A stretch of DNA of 64,000 bases from Leucobacter sp. cx-42 (GCF_014529985.1 NZ_JACVMU010000006.1:1-64000); one strand, 5' to 3'; positions 42,755-51,977 are shown, numbered from the stretch's first letter. Translations and numbers: made by a program. The notes: generated from the letters alone by a model not told the origin.

Positions 42755-44389
42755 CTACAGCGAGACTTCCTCAACCAGGTACGGCTCGAGCTTCGAGTAC
42801 ATCTCATCGCTGACGAGCGCGCGGACCTGCGTGCCAGTCTCGACATACTCCGTCTCAAGCACGCGGTTGCGCTCATGCATCTCAGCCACCAGATCACCAC
42901 GGTCGTAGGGCACCACGACCATGACCTCGCGGTCAGAAACCGGGAGCGCGGCATACACGCGAGACTTGAGTTCCTCAAGCCCTTCACCGGTGCGCGCCGA
43001 CACAAATACCGCATCGGGCACCAGACCGTGGAGCAGCATGCGCTGCGCATCGTCGAAGAGATCCGCCTTATTAAAGGCAACAATCTCCGTCACGTCCTGC
43101 GCGTCCACCTCTGCGATGACATCGCGCACGGTCTTCAGCTGCGCTTCGGGGTCAGGGTGCGAACCGTCGACGACGTGGAGAATCACGTCTGCGTCTGCAA
43201 CCTCTTCAAACGTTGAGCGGAATGCCTCAACGAGCTGATGCGGCAGGTTTCGTACGAAGCCAACGGTATCGGTGTACGTGAACGTACGACCATCGGTGGT
43301 TTCCGATCCGCGCACCGCCGTATCCAGGGTCGCAAACAGCTGATTCTGCACGAGTTCCTGGGTCGAGGTCAGGCGGTTGACCAGGCTCGACTTGCCAGCG
43401 TTCGTGTAGCCAGCGATCGCGACCGACGGTACCTCGCCACGCTTGCGGTTCGCGCGCTTCGCCTCACGCGCTGGCGCGAAACCGGCGATCTGCTTACGCA
43501 GCTTGGCCATGCGGGTGCGAATCCGGCGGCGGTCAAGCTCAATCTTCGTCTCGCCGGGACCACGCGAGCCCATACCCGCGCCGCCAGCGCCACCGGCACC
43601 GACCTGACCGCCAGCCTGGCGCGACATCGATTCACCCCAGCCACGCAGGCGGGGCATGAGGTATTCGAGCTGCGCAAGCTCAACCTGCGCCTTGCCCTCA
43701 CGGCTCTTTGCATGCTGGCTGAAAATGTCAAGAATCACCGTGGTGCGGTCAATGACCTTCACCTTGACGACGTCCTCGAGCGCACGGCGCTGGCTCGGTG
43801 CGAGTTCGGTGTCTGCGATAACGGTGTCGGCGCCGGTTGCGGCAACCAAGTCAGCCAGCTCGCGAGCCTTGCCCTTGCCGAGATACGTCGCGGGGTCAGG
43901 GTTCGGGCGGCGCTGCAGCAGTCCGTCAAGCACGTTTGCGCCGGCGGTCTCCGCGAGCGCGGCGAGCTCGCGGAGCGAGTTCTCCGCGTCCTCCGAGCTC
44001 TTTGACGAGTAAATGCCAATGAGAATGACATTCTCCAGGCGGAGCTGGCGGTACTCAACCTCGGTGACATCCTCAAGCTCAGTCGAGAGACCAGAGATAC
44101 GCGTGAGCGCCGCACGGTCATCACGCTCCATGCGAATTGAGTCGTACACGTCATGCTCAGCATCGTGCGCATCATCGCCAAGCGCCTGAGCCTGGCCGCT
44201 GCCAAAACGGCGCAGCGGTTCCTCGCCAAGGTCGCGGGTCACATGGGCCTGCTCGCGATCTGCGCGGGCAAGCAGGCGCGCGAGCGGATCCGCCGCATCA
44301 AAACCGGTGTCGTCTGCGGCCGCATCGCTGCCGAACTCATCTTCGAACTCGTCAAACTCGGGCGCATCGAAATCGTTGTTCTTCGTCAT
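42755..44389 (-). CDS. hflX: Ribosome-associated GTPase HflX
   Basis: A 544-residue GTPase. The acidic N-terminal extension (1-100, DEFEDEFGSDAAADD) precedes the HflX domain (YLGKGKARELADLV, GSRGPGETKIELDRRRI). The G domain then has G1 GYTNAGKSSLVN, G3 DTVGFVRNLP and G4 AFNKADL. It splits stalled or stress-inactivated ribosomes in other bacteria. The long acidic leader is larger than in E. coli HflX. It is divergent from the methyltransferase gene. Confidence 0.95.
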   Translation of the reverse strand: MTKNNDFDAPEFDEFEDEFGSDAAADDTGFDAADPLARLLARADREQAHVTRDLGEEPLRRFGSGQAQALGDDAHDAEHDVYDSIRMERDDRAALTRISGLSTELEDVTEVEYRQLRLENVILIGIYSSKSSEDAENSLRELAALAETAGANVLDGLLQRRPNPDPATYLGKGKARELADLVAATGADTVIADTELAPSQRRALEDVVKVKVIDRTTVILDIFSQHAKSREGKAQVELAQLEYLMPRLRGWGESMSRQAGGQVGAGGAGGAGMGSRGPGETKIELDRRRIRTRMAKLRKQIAGFAPAREAKRANRKRGEVPSVAIAGYTNAGKSSLVNRLTSTQELVQNQLFATLDTAVRGSETTDGRTFTYTDTVGFVRNLPHQLVEAFRSTFEEVADADVILHVVDGSHPDPEAQLKTVRDVIAEVDAQDVTEIVAFNKADLFDDAQRMLLHGLVPDAVFVSARTGEGLEELKSRVYAALPVSDREVMVVVPYDRGDLVAEMHERNRVLETEYVETGTQVRALVSDEMYSKLEPYLVEEVSL

Positions 44390-44472
44390 CTGGCCTCCAG
44401 TCTACGCCGCGCGCGGGCGATCTGACAGCCCTGTTCACCGCAAGCGCACGCCTGTCCTGAGATACTTGAGGG

Positions 44473-45090
44473 GTGAATCAGCACTACTTCTCCGAAACCC
44501 CCGCCGGCGAGATGCGCCTGCGCGACATCGAGGTCGTCCTTGCGGGCGAGCCGCGCACCGTGTCAACGGCCGGTGGCGTCTTCAGCCCCGAGCACCTCGA
44601 CCGCGGTACGGAGATCTTGCTCGATACCCTCATCGACGTTGAGGCCAACGGCGTCGGCGACGCTGGCCCGATTCTCGACATTGGGTGCGGTTGGGGTCCC
44701 ATCGCACTCGATGCCGCACTTGAAAACCCTTCGATCCCCGTCTGGGCCGTCGATGTCAATGCGCGCTCGCGCGAGCTCACTGCCGCCAATGCAGCCCGAC
44801 TCGGCCTCACCAACGTGCATGTGGCCGCGCCAGAAGAGGCACCTGCTGATCTGCAGTTTGCACAGATCCGTTCAAACCCGCCGATTCGCGTGGGCAAAGA
44901 AGTGCTGCACGAGATTCTGTCGACGTGGCTCCCCCGACTCATGCCAGGCGGATCGGCCTACCTTGTCGTCGCGAAGCACCTCGGCGCAGACTCACTGCAA
45001 AAGTGGATTGACGCTTCGTTCTCGGACCTGAGCGTTGAGCGCATCGCGCGAAGCAAGGGCTTCCACATCATTGAGGCACTGCGCGACTAG
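44473..45090 (+). CDS. Class I SAM methyltransferase, RsmC/RlmG small-domain type
   Basis: A 205-residue single-domain methyltransferase with a GTG start. Motif I is ILDIGCGWGPIALDAA, the acidic motif is VWAVDVNARS, and the catalytic loop is RSNPPIRVGK (an NPPI motif for exocyclic amines of bases). It probably methylates guanine N2 in rRNA. Proteins of this type are commonly found next to hflX in actinobacteria. Confidence 0.87.
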   Translation: MNQHYFSETPAGEMRLRDIEVVLAGEPRTVSTAGGVFSPEHLDRGTEILLDTLIDVEANGVGDAGPILDIGCGWGPIALDAALENPSIPVWAVDVNARSRELTAANAARLGLTNVHVAAPEEAPADLQFAQIRSNPPIRVGKEVLHEILSTWLPRLMPGGSAYLVVAKHLGADSLQKWIDASFSDLSVERIARSKGFHIIEALRD

Positions 45091-45118
45091 GTTCCTGTCT
45101 TCCTAGCCCTCAAACCCT

Positions 45119-45196
45119 CGAAAAGGGCCCCTTCTCTCGAAAACGCTCGTTTCTGACGCAAGAAACGATCCGCTTCGGGAGAAGGGGCCCTTTTCG
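45119..45196. repeat. Nested palindrome with GGGCCC-cored 18-bp arms
   Basis: Arms 45119-45136 and 45179-45196 are perfect complements (left arm begins CGAAAAGGGCCCCTTCTC). Inside them CGTTTCT (45148-45154) pairs with AGAAACG (45161-45167). It lies 28 bases after the methyltransferase stop, so it may also end that transcript. Word content links it to the element at 138-179. Confidence 0.85.
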
Positions 45197-45207
45197 CGCA
45201 GCGGGAA

Positions 45208-45234
45208 GGGTTGGCGGGGTTGGCGGGGTTGGCG
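45208..45234. repeat. Three tandem 9-bp units, GGGTTGGCG
   Basis: Exact units at 45208-45216, 45217-45225 and 45226-45234. The same GGGTTGGC word occurs once beside the related palindromes at 138-179 and near 27270. Confidence 0.85.
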
Positions 45235-45239
45235 AAGGC

Positions 45240-45257
45240 CTCGCGAGATCTCGCGAG
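45240..45257. repeat. Perfect 18-bp palindrome
   Basis: CTCGCGAGATCTCGCGAG is its own reverse complement. It lies 15 bases upstream of the PadR operator palindrome and may be a second protein-binding site or part of the repeat cluster. Confidence 0.6.
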
Positions 45258-45271
45258 CCACACACGCTTGA

Positions 45272-45294
45272 CGTACTACGACTGTCGTAGTACG
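45272..45294. promoter_or_regulatory. PadR operator overlapping core promoter
   Basis: Two perfect 11-bp arms, CGTACTACGAC and GTCGTAGTACG, flank one central base. TTGACG (45268-45273) just overlaps the left edge, and TACGGT (45291-45296) at 17-base spacing overlaps the right edge, so a bound repressor would cover the promoter. The PadR start codon lies 28 bases downstream. Confidence 0.8.
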
Positions 45295-45322
45295 GTGAGT
45301 GCAATGAAGATAAGGAGGCGCG

Positions 45323-45667
45323 ATGAACCAGCAGCTCATTAGTGCTGACGCGATCCGCGGATATGTCGATCTCATGGTGCTTTCACTGCTGCGCTCTGGA
45401 CCGTCATATGCCTACGAGCTCGTGCAGCGAATCGGCGAAACGAGCGCTGGCAGCTACAGCATCAAGCAGACCACGCTCTACACGGCGGTGAAGCGGCTTG
45501 AACAGGCGGCGCTGGTGAGTTCGTATCCAGGCGAGTCCGCGACAGGCAAAGCGCGAACCTACTACAAAATCACGCCTGAGGGCGAAGCTCATCTCCGCGA
45601 AAAGGTCGCGGAGTGGCAACAGACCAAGACCGTCGTCGACCGATTCATCGAAGGAACCGCAGCATGA
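45323..45667 (+). CDS. PadR-family transcriptional regulator
   Basis: A 114-residue winged helix protein. The core LMVLSLLRSGPSYAYELVQRI and SIKQTTLYTAVKRLEQAALV is the PadR fold, with a short dimerising C-terminal helix. The ATG has a strong AGGAGG site. The gene overlaps the following membrane-protein gene by four bases. A 23-bp palindrome covers its promoter, so it should repress its own operon until a ligand binds. Confidence 0.92.
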   Translation: MNQQLISADAIRGYVDLMVLSLLRSGPSYAYELVQRIGETSAGSYSIKQTTLYTAVKRLEQAALVSSYPGESATGKARTYYKITPEGEAHLREKVAEWQQTKTVVDRFIEGTAA

Positions 45668-46815
45668 ACACGATCATCGCCTACCTCGAAACCATGTTCG
45701 GCGCCTACCCGCAGACGCCCAAGCTTCTTGAGGCAAAAGCAGAGCTGCGCACCATGATGGAGGACGCCTACCAGGGCTTCATCGCGGCCGGCATGTCTGA
45801 GAACGAAGCCATCGGAGGCGTGATCTCCGAGTTCGGCAACATCGACGAGATCGCTCCGACGCTCGGCATCTCCGCCGAGATCCAGTCGAGCGCCGACGCG
45901 ATGCCTGCCCCAGGTCCCCACGGCACCGACCAGTCCGCTGGCGCATCGGCTACATCCGGCGCACCGGCCGCCTATGCCGCACCGGCCACCCCTCCCGCAT
46001 CGTCTGCGTCCCTCGCCGCGGCACGGGTGTCTCAGTCGCACCCTGCCGTCACCCTCGAAGAAGCACAGGCCTACTCGAACGCACGACGCCAGGTGAATGG
46101 CCGCCTCGCGAGCGCCGTTGCCCTGTTTGTCACCTCACCCGTGATCGTGATTCTGCTGCTTGCGTGGCACAACGCGTCCCCGCACACCGTCACGACAAGT
46201 ACGGCACTGGCGGTCGGCCTCGTTGCGCAGTTCGTATTCATCGCCGTAGGGGTGTTCTTCATGATCGATGTGACGCGCACGATGGGCCCGCATCGGCGGA
46301 TCCGCGAACTGCAGTTCACCCCCGACCATTCCGTAACGGTCTGGGTCGAGGCGGTTGCCGAGACTCATGAACAGCGCCGCGTACGCGCGCTACAGCTCGC
46401 AGTGATGTGCTGGGTGTTCGCCCCACTCCCACTGGTGCTGCTGGCACTGCTGACGCAGGAGCCCTCGCGCGGAGCCTGGCTACTGGCCGGCGTCGCGATC
46501 ACCCTGATCATGGTCGCCATCGGCATTGCGACCCTCGTTTCGGCTTCTTGGGCTCGATCAGTGTCGCAGATTCTCAGCGCACACAGCCCGGTGGCGACTC
46601 ACCTCGTGAGCACCGAGCAGGCAGACGGTGGAATCGTCGGTGTCATCGCGTCCTTCTACTGGCCGTTCGTTGTGATCGCATACCTGCTGTGGAGCTTCAT
46701 CGGCGACGCGTGGAACATCTCTTGGCTGATCTTCCCGATTGCCGGACTTCTCTTCGGCGCAATCGCTGCCGGCATCGGATCGGTGACTGCCTACCGCAAG
46801 GCACGAAACCGTTAG
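45664..46815 (+). CDS. Permease-prefix-domain membrane protein
   Basis: A 383-residue protein. The N-terminal 75 residues (MNTIIAYLETMFGAYPQTPK, then ELRTMMEDAYQGFIAAGMSENEA) form a permease prefix domain 1/HAAS-like helical domain. An alanine/proline-rich linker (about 80-125) leads to about six membrane helices in three pairs, and no ATPase or substrate motif is visible. Proteins with this prefix usually pair with a PadR gene, as here. A sensor of membrane or envelope stress is possible. Confidence 0.8.
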   Translation: MNTIIAYLETMFGAYPQTPKLLEAKAELRTMMEDAYQGFIAAGMSENEAIGGVISEFGNIDEIAPTLGISAEIQSSADAMPAPGPHGTDQSAGASATSGAPAAYAAPATPPASSASLAAARVSQSHPAVTLEEAQAYSNARRQVNGRLASAVALFVTSPVIVILLLAWHNASPHTVTTSTALAVGLVAQFVFIAVGVFFMIDVTRTMGPHRRIRELQFTPDHSVTVWVEAVAETHEQRRVRALQLAVMCWVFAPLPLVLLALLTQEPSRGAWLLAGVAITLIMVAIGIATLVSASWARSVSQILSAHSPVATHLVSTEQADGGIVGVIASFYWPFVVIAYLLWSFIGDAWNISWLIFPIAGLLFGAIAAGIGSVTAYRKARNR

Positions 46816-46826
46816 GTTACGCCGCG

Positions 46827-47762
46827 CTACAGCGGTGCCGGCTCCCCCGGCGACAACCAGGTCACGTCGGCGTAGCGCTTGAACCAGCTCACCTGGCGGC
46901 GGGCGTAGCGCCGCGTAAGGAACTGCGTTTCAGCAATCGCTTCTTCCTGCGTTTTCTCCCCGCGAATCTGTGCGATCGCCTGCGCATACCCAATCGCACG
47001 GCTCGCGGTCGGCCCCTCTTCGAGGCCGTTTGGGAGCAGTGCCTCGACCTCAGCAATGAGACCGTCAGCCCACATCTGCTCGACGCGGCGATCAAGCCGT
47101 TCAACGAGCTCCGCACGCTCGCAGTGTACGCCGAGGATGCGCGTGGGCTGATACCAGTACACCGGCGCTGTCGGCAACGTCACCTGCGCGTCTCCGCCCA
47201 TTTCGGCAACTTCGAGCGCACGGATTACTCGACGCGGATTCCGTGCGTCCACCGCCGCGGCCGTCTCGGGCGACAACGCTGCAAGCCTTGCGAGCAGGGG
47301 CGGGATTCCATCCCGTTCGCACTCGGCTTCAAGTCGGGCGCGGATCGCCTCATCTCGCGGCGGGAACTGGAAATCAAAGATGACGCTCGAAACGTAGAGG
47401 CCTGATCCGCCAATCAGAATCGCGTCGTTGCCGCGCGCGTGAATCGCTTCGATGAGTGCGCGCGCGGTCGGCTGGTACCAGGCAACGGTCGCTTCCTCAC
47501 GCGGATCGAGCGCTTCGAAGAGGTGGTGCGGGATGCCCTGTCGTTCAGCTTCGGGCAGCTTTGCGGTGCCAATGTTCATTCCGCGATAGAACTGCATCGC
47601 GTCGACGTTGATGATCTCAGCGGCGACTCCGTGCTCAGCTTGGAGGCGGGTCGCAAGGTCGAGCGACAGCGCGGTTTTACCCGTGCCGGTTGCACCAACG
47701 ACGGCCCACAGGTGGGGCTTGCGTTCAGGGGCAGCGGAGTCAGTCATCTCAGGCTCGTTCAC
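46827..47762 (-). CDS. miaA: tRNA dimethylallyltransferase
   Basis: A 311-residue enzyme that adds the dimethylallyl group to A37 of tRNAs reading UNN codons. [19 protein letters not shown] is the P-loop; [26 protein letters not shown] and RRVIRALEV are further signatures. The GTG start overlaps the miaB stop (GTGA); an ATG five codons later is the alternative. MiaB then modifies the product, so the pair act in sequence. In mycobacteria dapF follows miaA; here it does not. Confidence 0.95.
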   Translation of the reverse strand: MNEPEMTDSAAPERKPHLWAVVGATGTGKTALSLDLATRLQAEHGVAAEIINVDAMQFYRGMNIGTAKLPEAERQGIPHHLFEALDPREEATVAWYQPTARALIEAIHARGNDAILIGGSGLYVSSVIFDFQFPPRDEAIRARLEAECERDGIPPLLARLAALSPETAAAVDARNPRRVIRALEVAEMGGDAQVTLPTAPVYWYQPTRILGVHCERAELVERLDRRVEQMWADGLIAEVEALLPNGLEEGPTASRAIGYAQAIAQIRGEKTQEEAIAETQFLTRRYARRQVSWFKRYADVTWLSPGEPAPL

Positions 47763-49318
47763 ATCGTTGGCGCGCCGACGCGGAGGGTCGGCAGACCGAG
47801 ATTCACCGCAGCACCTGCCGCCGAAGCAGACGCACCAGGGGTCGCCGGCACGCCGCAGCTGTCAGCCTGCCGGCGGTCCCATGCGTCGCCGGCACGAGTG
47901 CGGCGGACCGCGTAGGTTTCGGTGTCGTCTGCGATGAGGAAGTACGGAGCGGCATCGCTCACACGCGCAGTGACCATGTCTCCGGGACGTGGCGTTTCTG
48001 CACCCTCAGGGACCGAGAAGTGCACGAGACGGTTGTCTGCTGAGCGACCGTGGAGGCGGTGCGTCGCCTCTCCTTTTCGGCTCGCGCCGGCAGAAACGAG
48101 AATCTCGACGGACGTGCCGATGAGTTTGCGGTTCTCTTCTTCTGCAACGCGATCTTGCAAAGCAATGAGTCGTTCGTAACGTGCCTGCACGATCTCTTTG
48201 GGAATCTGGTCTTCCATCTCGGCGGCAGGCGTACCTGGGCGAATCGAGTACTGGAAGGTGAACGCGTTTGAGAAGCGCGAAGCCTCGACGACGCGGAGCG
48301 TATCTTCGAAATCTTCCTCGGTTTCGCCGGGGAAGCCCACGATGAGGTCTGTCGTGATCGCCGCTCCGGGGATCTGTTCGCGTACCGAATCAAGAATTCC
48401 AAGGAACTTCTTCGAGCGGTATGAGCGTCGCATTGCTTTGAGCACGGTATCGGACCCCGACTGTAGCGGCATGTGCAGTTGCGGCATGACGTTATGGGTC
48501 TCCGCCATCGCGGCAATCACGTCTTCAGTGAACGCGGCCGGGTGCGGGCTTGTGAAGCGCACGCGCTCAAGGCCTTCGATCTCCCCCATGGATCGGAGCA
48601 GCTTGCTAAATGCCTGCCGGTCGCCGAACTCAACGCCGTAGGTGTTCACGTTCTGACCCAGGAGCGTGACCTCGATCGCGCCGTCGTCCACGAGCGCCTG
48701 CACCTCGGCAAGGATGTCGCCTGGACGGCGGTCCTTCTCTTTCCCGCGGAGCGAGGGAACGATGCAGAAGGTGCAGGTGTTGTTGCAGCCAACGGAAATC
48801 GATACCCAGCCGCTTGAGGCGGAGTCACGCTTCGTGGGGAGCGTCGATGGGAAACGTTCGAGGGATTCAAGAATCTCCACCTGCGCTTCTGCGTTGTGCC
48901 GAGCTCGCTCAAGCAGCTGCGGAAGCGAACCCACATTGTGGGTACCGAACACGACATCGACCCAGGGTGCGGTTTCGACGATGGCGCTCTGGTCTTTCTG
49001 CGCCAGGCAACCGCCGACGGCAATCTGCATGCCCTGACGGCCGAGTTTGGTGCGATTCAGTGTGCCCAGCTGACCATAGAGCTTGGTCGCCGCGTTCTCG
49101 CGGACGGCGCAGGTGTTAATCACCACGACGTCCGCGAGATTCGGGTCTTCTGCGGGAACGTATCCAGCTGCTTCGAGCGAGCCAGACATGCGCTCTGAAT
49201 CGTGCACGTTCATCTGGCACCCGAGCGTTCGAACGGTGTAGCTTCGGGCGCTGCCGTCAGGGCGGAGCGCGGCCGGAGACAGCTCGATCGTTACGGGGTC
49301 AGAAACTGGTGCGGTCAT
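47759..49318 (-). CDS. miaB: tRNA-2-methylthio-N6-dimethylallyladenosine synthase
   Basis: A 519-residue radical SAM methylthiotransferase. The first Fe-S cluster is bound by cysteines in [22 protein letters not shown] and GGCLAQK. The radical SAM cluster is at [19 protein letters not shown] (CxxxCxxC). The TRAM domain (about 385-450) binds tRNA. It acts on the MiaA product. The last 60 residues are a variable, alanine-rich tail. Confidence 0.96.
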   Translation of the reverse strand: MTAPVSDPVTIELSPAALRPDGSARSYTVRTLGCQMNVHDSERMSGSLEAAGYVPAEDPNLADVVVINTCAVRENAATKLYGQLGTLNRTKLGRQGMQIAVGGCLAQKDQSAIVETAPWVDVVFGTHNVGSLPQLLERARHNAEAQVEILESLERFPSTLPTKRDSASSGWVSISVGCNNTCTFCIVPSLRGKEKDRRPGDILAEVQALVDDGAIEVTLLGQNVNTYGVEFGDRQAFSKLLRSMGEIEGLERVRFTSPHPAAFTEDVIAAMAETHNVMPQLHMPLQSGSDTVLKAMRRSYRSKKFLGILDSVREQIPGAAITTDLIVGFPGETEEDFEDTLRVVEASRFSNAFTFQYSIRPGTPAAEMEDQIPKEIVQARYERLIALQDRVAEEENRKLIGTSVEILVSAGASRKGEATHRLHGRSADNRLVHFSVPEGAETPRPGDMVTARVSDAAPYFLIADDTETYAVRRTRAGDAWDRRQADSCGVPATPGASASAAGAAVNLGLPTLRVGAPTM

Positions 49319-49342
49319 AACTCACAATTCTACCGAGGAGTC

Positions 49343-50296
49343 TTACTGGAAGCGCACACCGCCCGAGCGTCCACTCCCACCACGGCGTTGGACACCGCCG
49401 TCGAGCGCGTCACGTACCGCACGACGAGCAGCTTCGCCGCCCCAACCGCGTCGCGCCAGGAAGCCGAGGAGGCGTCGCTCTGCAGTCGCACGATCAAGCG
49501 AACCCATCTTGCGGGCACGTTCAAACGCGGTCTCGCGTAGCAGCGCGTCTTCGTCTTCTTCATCAAGCTCATCAAGGACAAGTTCGATCGCCGAGTCTGG
49601 GAGCTTGCGGTCGCGAAGCTTCTGACGAATCTGGCTACGACTCGCGCCTTTGCCGTCCCGAAGCTTCGTACAGACCGCGCGCGCAAGGCCTTCATCATCG
49701 ACGTACAGCGCTTCTACGGCACGAGCCACCGCGTCTTCAGCGTCGAACTCGAGATGCCCGAGGAGCACAAGTTCTCGTTGGAGCTCACCGCTCGAACGTG
49801 CCTTCTTCGCCATGAGGCGGACCACGTCTTCATCGATGTCGTTGAGTGGCGCTTCTGCAACGTCTTCGGTTTCGTCCTCAGCAACACGACGACTTGCAGC
49901 ACGTTGACGTTTTGGGGCCGCAGGCTCAGGTGTAGCAGCCACAGATGCATTCGCCTCTGACCCTGGCATTGCATCTGCGTGAGGGGAAGACTTACGCTTC
50001 CGATGAGAGGCAAGCGACACCACGCCGTTGTCTGCGTCTTCCCGCTCAGCGGCTGGATGAGAACTTGCATCACCGCGCAGGCTAGCTGCCGATACGAGGC
50101 GCCCTGCCTGGAGCATGGAAGGCGCGTCAACCGCGTCTTCCACTGATGATTCTCCGAAAGCATCATCATCCTGTGCAGGGGTGGCCCAGCTGGAGCTGAA
50201 GCGCGCGCGGAGCTCGACTACCTCAGCAAAGTTTTCGCGGTCTGGCCGCGCCGGTGCCGGTTCCCCATCGGGAACCGGCAGAAACCGTACGACCAT
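49343..50296 (-). CDS. recX: RecX regulatory protein with long N-terminal extension
   Basis: A 317-residue protein. The RecX three-helix repeats occupy about 150-300 (ARSSGELQRELVLLGH, KLRDGKGASRSQIRQKL, RRLLGFLARRGWGG). The first 150 residues are low-complexity, charged and partly basic (SHRKRKSSP, PKRQRAASRR), with no clear domain; normal RecX proteins are about 150-220 residues. RecX limits RecA filaments. It starts five bases after recA, so it is co-transcribed and damage-induced. Confidence 0.92.
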   Translation of the reverse strand: MVVRFLPVPDGEPAPARPDRENFAEVVELRARFSSSWATPAQDDDAFGESSVEDAVDAPSMLQAGRLVSAASLRGDASSHPAAEREDADNGVVSLASHRKRKSSPHADAMPGSEANASVAATPEPAAPKRQRAASRRVAEDETEDVAEAPLNDIDEDVVRLMAKKARSSGELQRELVLLGHLEFDAEDAVARAVEALYVDDEGLARAVCTKLRDGKGASRSQIRQKLRDRKLPDSAIELVLDELDEEDEDALLRETAFERARKMGSLDRATAERRLLGFLARRGWGGEAARRAVRDALDGGVQRRGGSGRSGGVRFQ

Positions 50297-50301
50297 GGAA
50301 C

Positions 50302-51432
50302 TTACGCGCTCTTCTTCGCAGCAGCGGGGGTCTTCGCAGCGGCTGCTGGCGCCTTTGTTGCGGCACCCTTCGTCGCGTCTGCTGCGGCCGGAGCGGCATC
50401 AACCGCCTTCGCCTCGGGTGCAGGCTCTTCCTTACGACCATTCACACCAAGCTTGGTGAGAATCTTCTCTTCGATCTCAAGCGCAACATCAGCGTGCTCA
50501 ATAAGGAAGCGACGAGCATTCTCCATGCCCTGGCCAAGCTGATCACCCTCATAGGTGTACCAAGCGCCACTCTTCTTGATGAAGTTGTGCTCGACACCGT
50601 AGTCAATAAGCGAGCCCTCGCGCGAGATGCCGTGGCCGTAGAGAATGTCGAACTCTGCCTGCTTGAAGGGAGGAGCCATCTTGTTCTTGACGACCTTCAC
50701 ACGAGTACGGTTACCAACCGCGTCGGTGCCGTCCTTCAGCGTCTGGATACGGCGAATATCGAGGCGAACCGAGGCGTAGAACTTCAGCGCCTTACCGCCT
50801 GAGGTCGTCTCCGGACTGCCGAAGAAGACGCCGACCTTCTCACGAAGCTGGTTAATGAAGATTGCGGTGGTCTTCGTCGCATTGAGGCTGCCCGTGATCT
50901 TACGGAGCGCCTGCGACATAAGGCGGGCCTGAAGACCCACGTGACTGTCACCCATCTCGCCATCGATCTCGGCCTTCGGCACAAGTGCGGCAACAGAGTC
51001 AATGACAACGAGATCGACCGAGCCGGAGCGGATCAGCATGTCTGCGATCTCGAGCGCCTGCTCACCGGTGTCGGGCTGCGCGACCAGTAGCGCGTCAATG
51101 TCAACACCCAGCTTCTGTGCGTAGTCGGGATCGAGTGCGTGCTCAGCGTCGATGAAGGCGGCGATGCCTCCCTGCTTCTGAGCATTGGCAATTGCGTGCA
51201 GCGTGAGCGTTGTCTTACCCGACGACTCCGGGCCGTAGATCTCCACGATTCGGCCACGGGGAAGGCCGCCAATTCCGAGCGCGACGTCAAGCGCAACCGA
51301 ACCGGTTGGGATGACTTCTACGGGAGGGCGCTCTTCGCTGCCCATGCGCATGATCGCGCCCTTACCAAATTGACGGTCAATCTGCGCGAGTGCAGATTCA
51401 AGTGCTTTTTCACGATCTTTGGGTGCGGCCAT
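50302..51432 (-). CDS. recA: RecA recombinase
   Basis: A 376-residue recombinase. Walker A is [16 protein letters not shown], Walker B is VDLVVIDSV, and L2 is [18 protein letters not shown]. The C-terminal tail ([20 protein letters not shown]) is alanine/lysine-rich. The second ATG at 51432 was chosen, with AGGAG seven bases away; the one at 51438 is only one base from that site. No intein is present. recX follows at once. Both an SOS box and a RecA-NDp promoter lie upstream. Confidence 0.98.
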   Translation of the reverse strand: MAAPKDREKALESALAQIDRQFGKGAIMRMGSEERPPVEVIPTGSVALDVALGIGGLPRGRIVEIYGPESSGKTTLTLHAIANAQKQGGIAAFIDAEHALDPDYAQKLGVDIDALLVAQPDTGEQALEIADMLIRSGSVDLVVIDSVAALVPKAEIDGEMGDSHVGLQARLMSQALRKITGSLNATKTTAIFINQLREKVGVFFGSPETTSGGKALKFYASVRLDIRRIQTLKDGTDAVGNRTRVKVVKNKMAPPFKQAEFDILYGHGISREGSLIDYGVEHNFIKKSGAWYTYEGDQLGQGMENARRFLIEHADVALEIEEKILTKLGVNGRKEEPAPEAKAVDAAPAAADATKGAATKAPAAAAKTPAAAKKSA

Positions 51433-51547
51433 GTTCATGCTCCTGGTGTTCTCGGGCTGGACTCAGGTGAGTGCCAGCTGATTTGCTGCCTACCGACTAT
51501 CGCTACCCCAGAGTGGGGCCGACAAGGCTTGAATGTCTTCACTTCAG

Positions 51548-51575
51548 AATCTAGAACCAACCACTGACATTTCAA
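51548..51575 (-). promoter_or_regulatory. recA: RecA-NDp (PafBC-type) promoter of recA
   Basis: On the minus strand, TTGAAA (51575-51570) runs into TGTCAGTG (51569-51562), then GTT-G-GTTC, then TAGATT (51553-51548). This fits TGTCNGTG-N3-G-N4-TANNNT, the LexA-independent damage promoter of actinobacteria that PafBC activates, at every fixed position. It is also a normal -35/-10 pair with 16-base spacing. The start codon is 116 bases further on. Confidence 0.82.
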
Positions 51576-51638
51576 GATTCAGCAGTTGAGTTGTGGATAT
51601 TTGTCCGATCAGACCTTCGAGAACGACAGTAACAAGCT

Positions 51639-51654
51639 TCGAACACACATTCGA
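51639..51654. promoter_or_regulatory. recA: SOS (LexA) box upstream of recA
   Basis: TCGAACACACATTCGA matches TCGAAC-N4-GTTCGA at 11 of 12 fixed positions. It lies about 65 bases upstream of the RecA-NDp -35, so a separate LexA-controlled promoter is likely, as in mycobacteria. The 312-base gap between recA and DUF3046 contains only this, the NDp promoter and the terminator at 51705. Confidence 0.8.
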
Positions 51655-51704
51655 ACAAAGATTTGGCGTGTCGCCAAAAACTCCCGCAGCCCCTCCCTGG
51701 ACAC

Positions 51705-51738
51705 AACAATGCCCCGTCATTTCTGACGGGGCATTGTT
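51705..51738 (-). terminator. Terminator of DUF3046 gene
   Basis: AACAATGCCCCGTCA (51705-51719) pairs perfectly with 51724-51738 around a 4-base loop. It begins seven bases after the stop and separates this gene from recA. Confidence 0.9.
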
Positions 51739-51744
51739 CGAAAA

Positions 51745-51969
51745 TCAGTCTTTACGCGGATCCGCGAGGCCGCGACCGTGGCGCCGTGACTCCGGGACGT
51801 CAAACTCCTCACAGAGCGCAACCCATACGGCACGCGGCTCCACGCCGCGCGCTAGGGCTTCGTCTGGCGTTCCCGCCAGATTCGTGACCCAGTAGTCACG
51901 GAACAGCACTCCCGCATGGGCAGCGCCAAACTCTTCTGCGGCCGCGGTTCGCAGCGCGCGCATGCGCAT
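51745..51969 (-). CDS. DUF3046 protein
   Basis: A 74-residue protein. RDYWVTNLAGTPDEALARGVEPRAVWVALCEEFDVPESRRHG matches DUF3046 (only parts quoted), a small actinobacterial family next to recA. The ATG at 51969 or 51963 is likely; the frame stays open upstream into the regulator gene. Function unknown. Confidence 0.85.
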   Translation of the reverse strand: MRMRALRTAAAEEFGAAHAGVLFRDYWVTNLAGTPDEALARGVEPRAVWVALCEEFDVPESRRHGRGLADPRKD

Positions 51970-51977
51970 CGGGTGGT

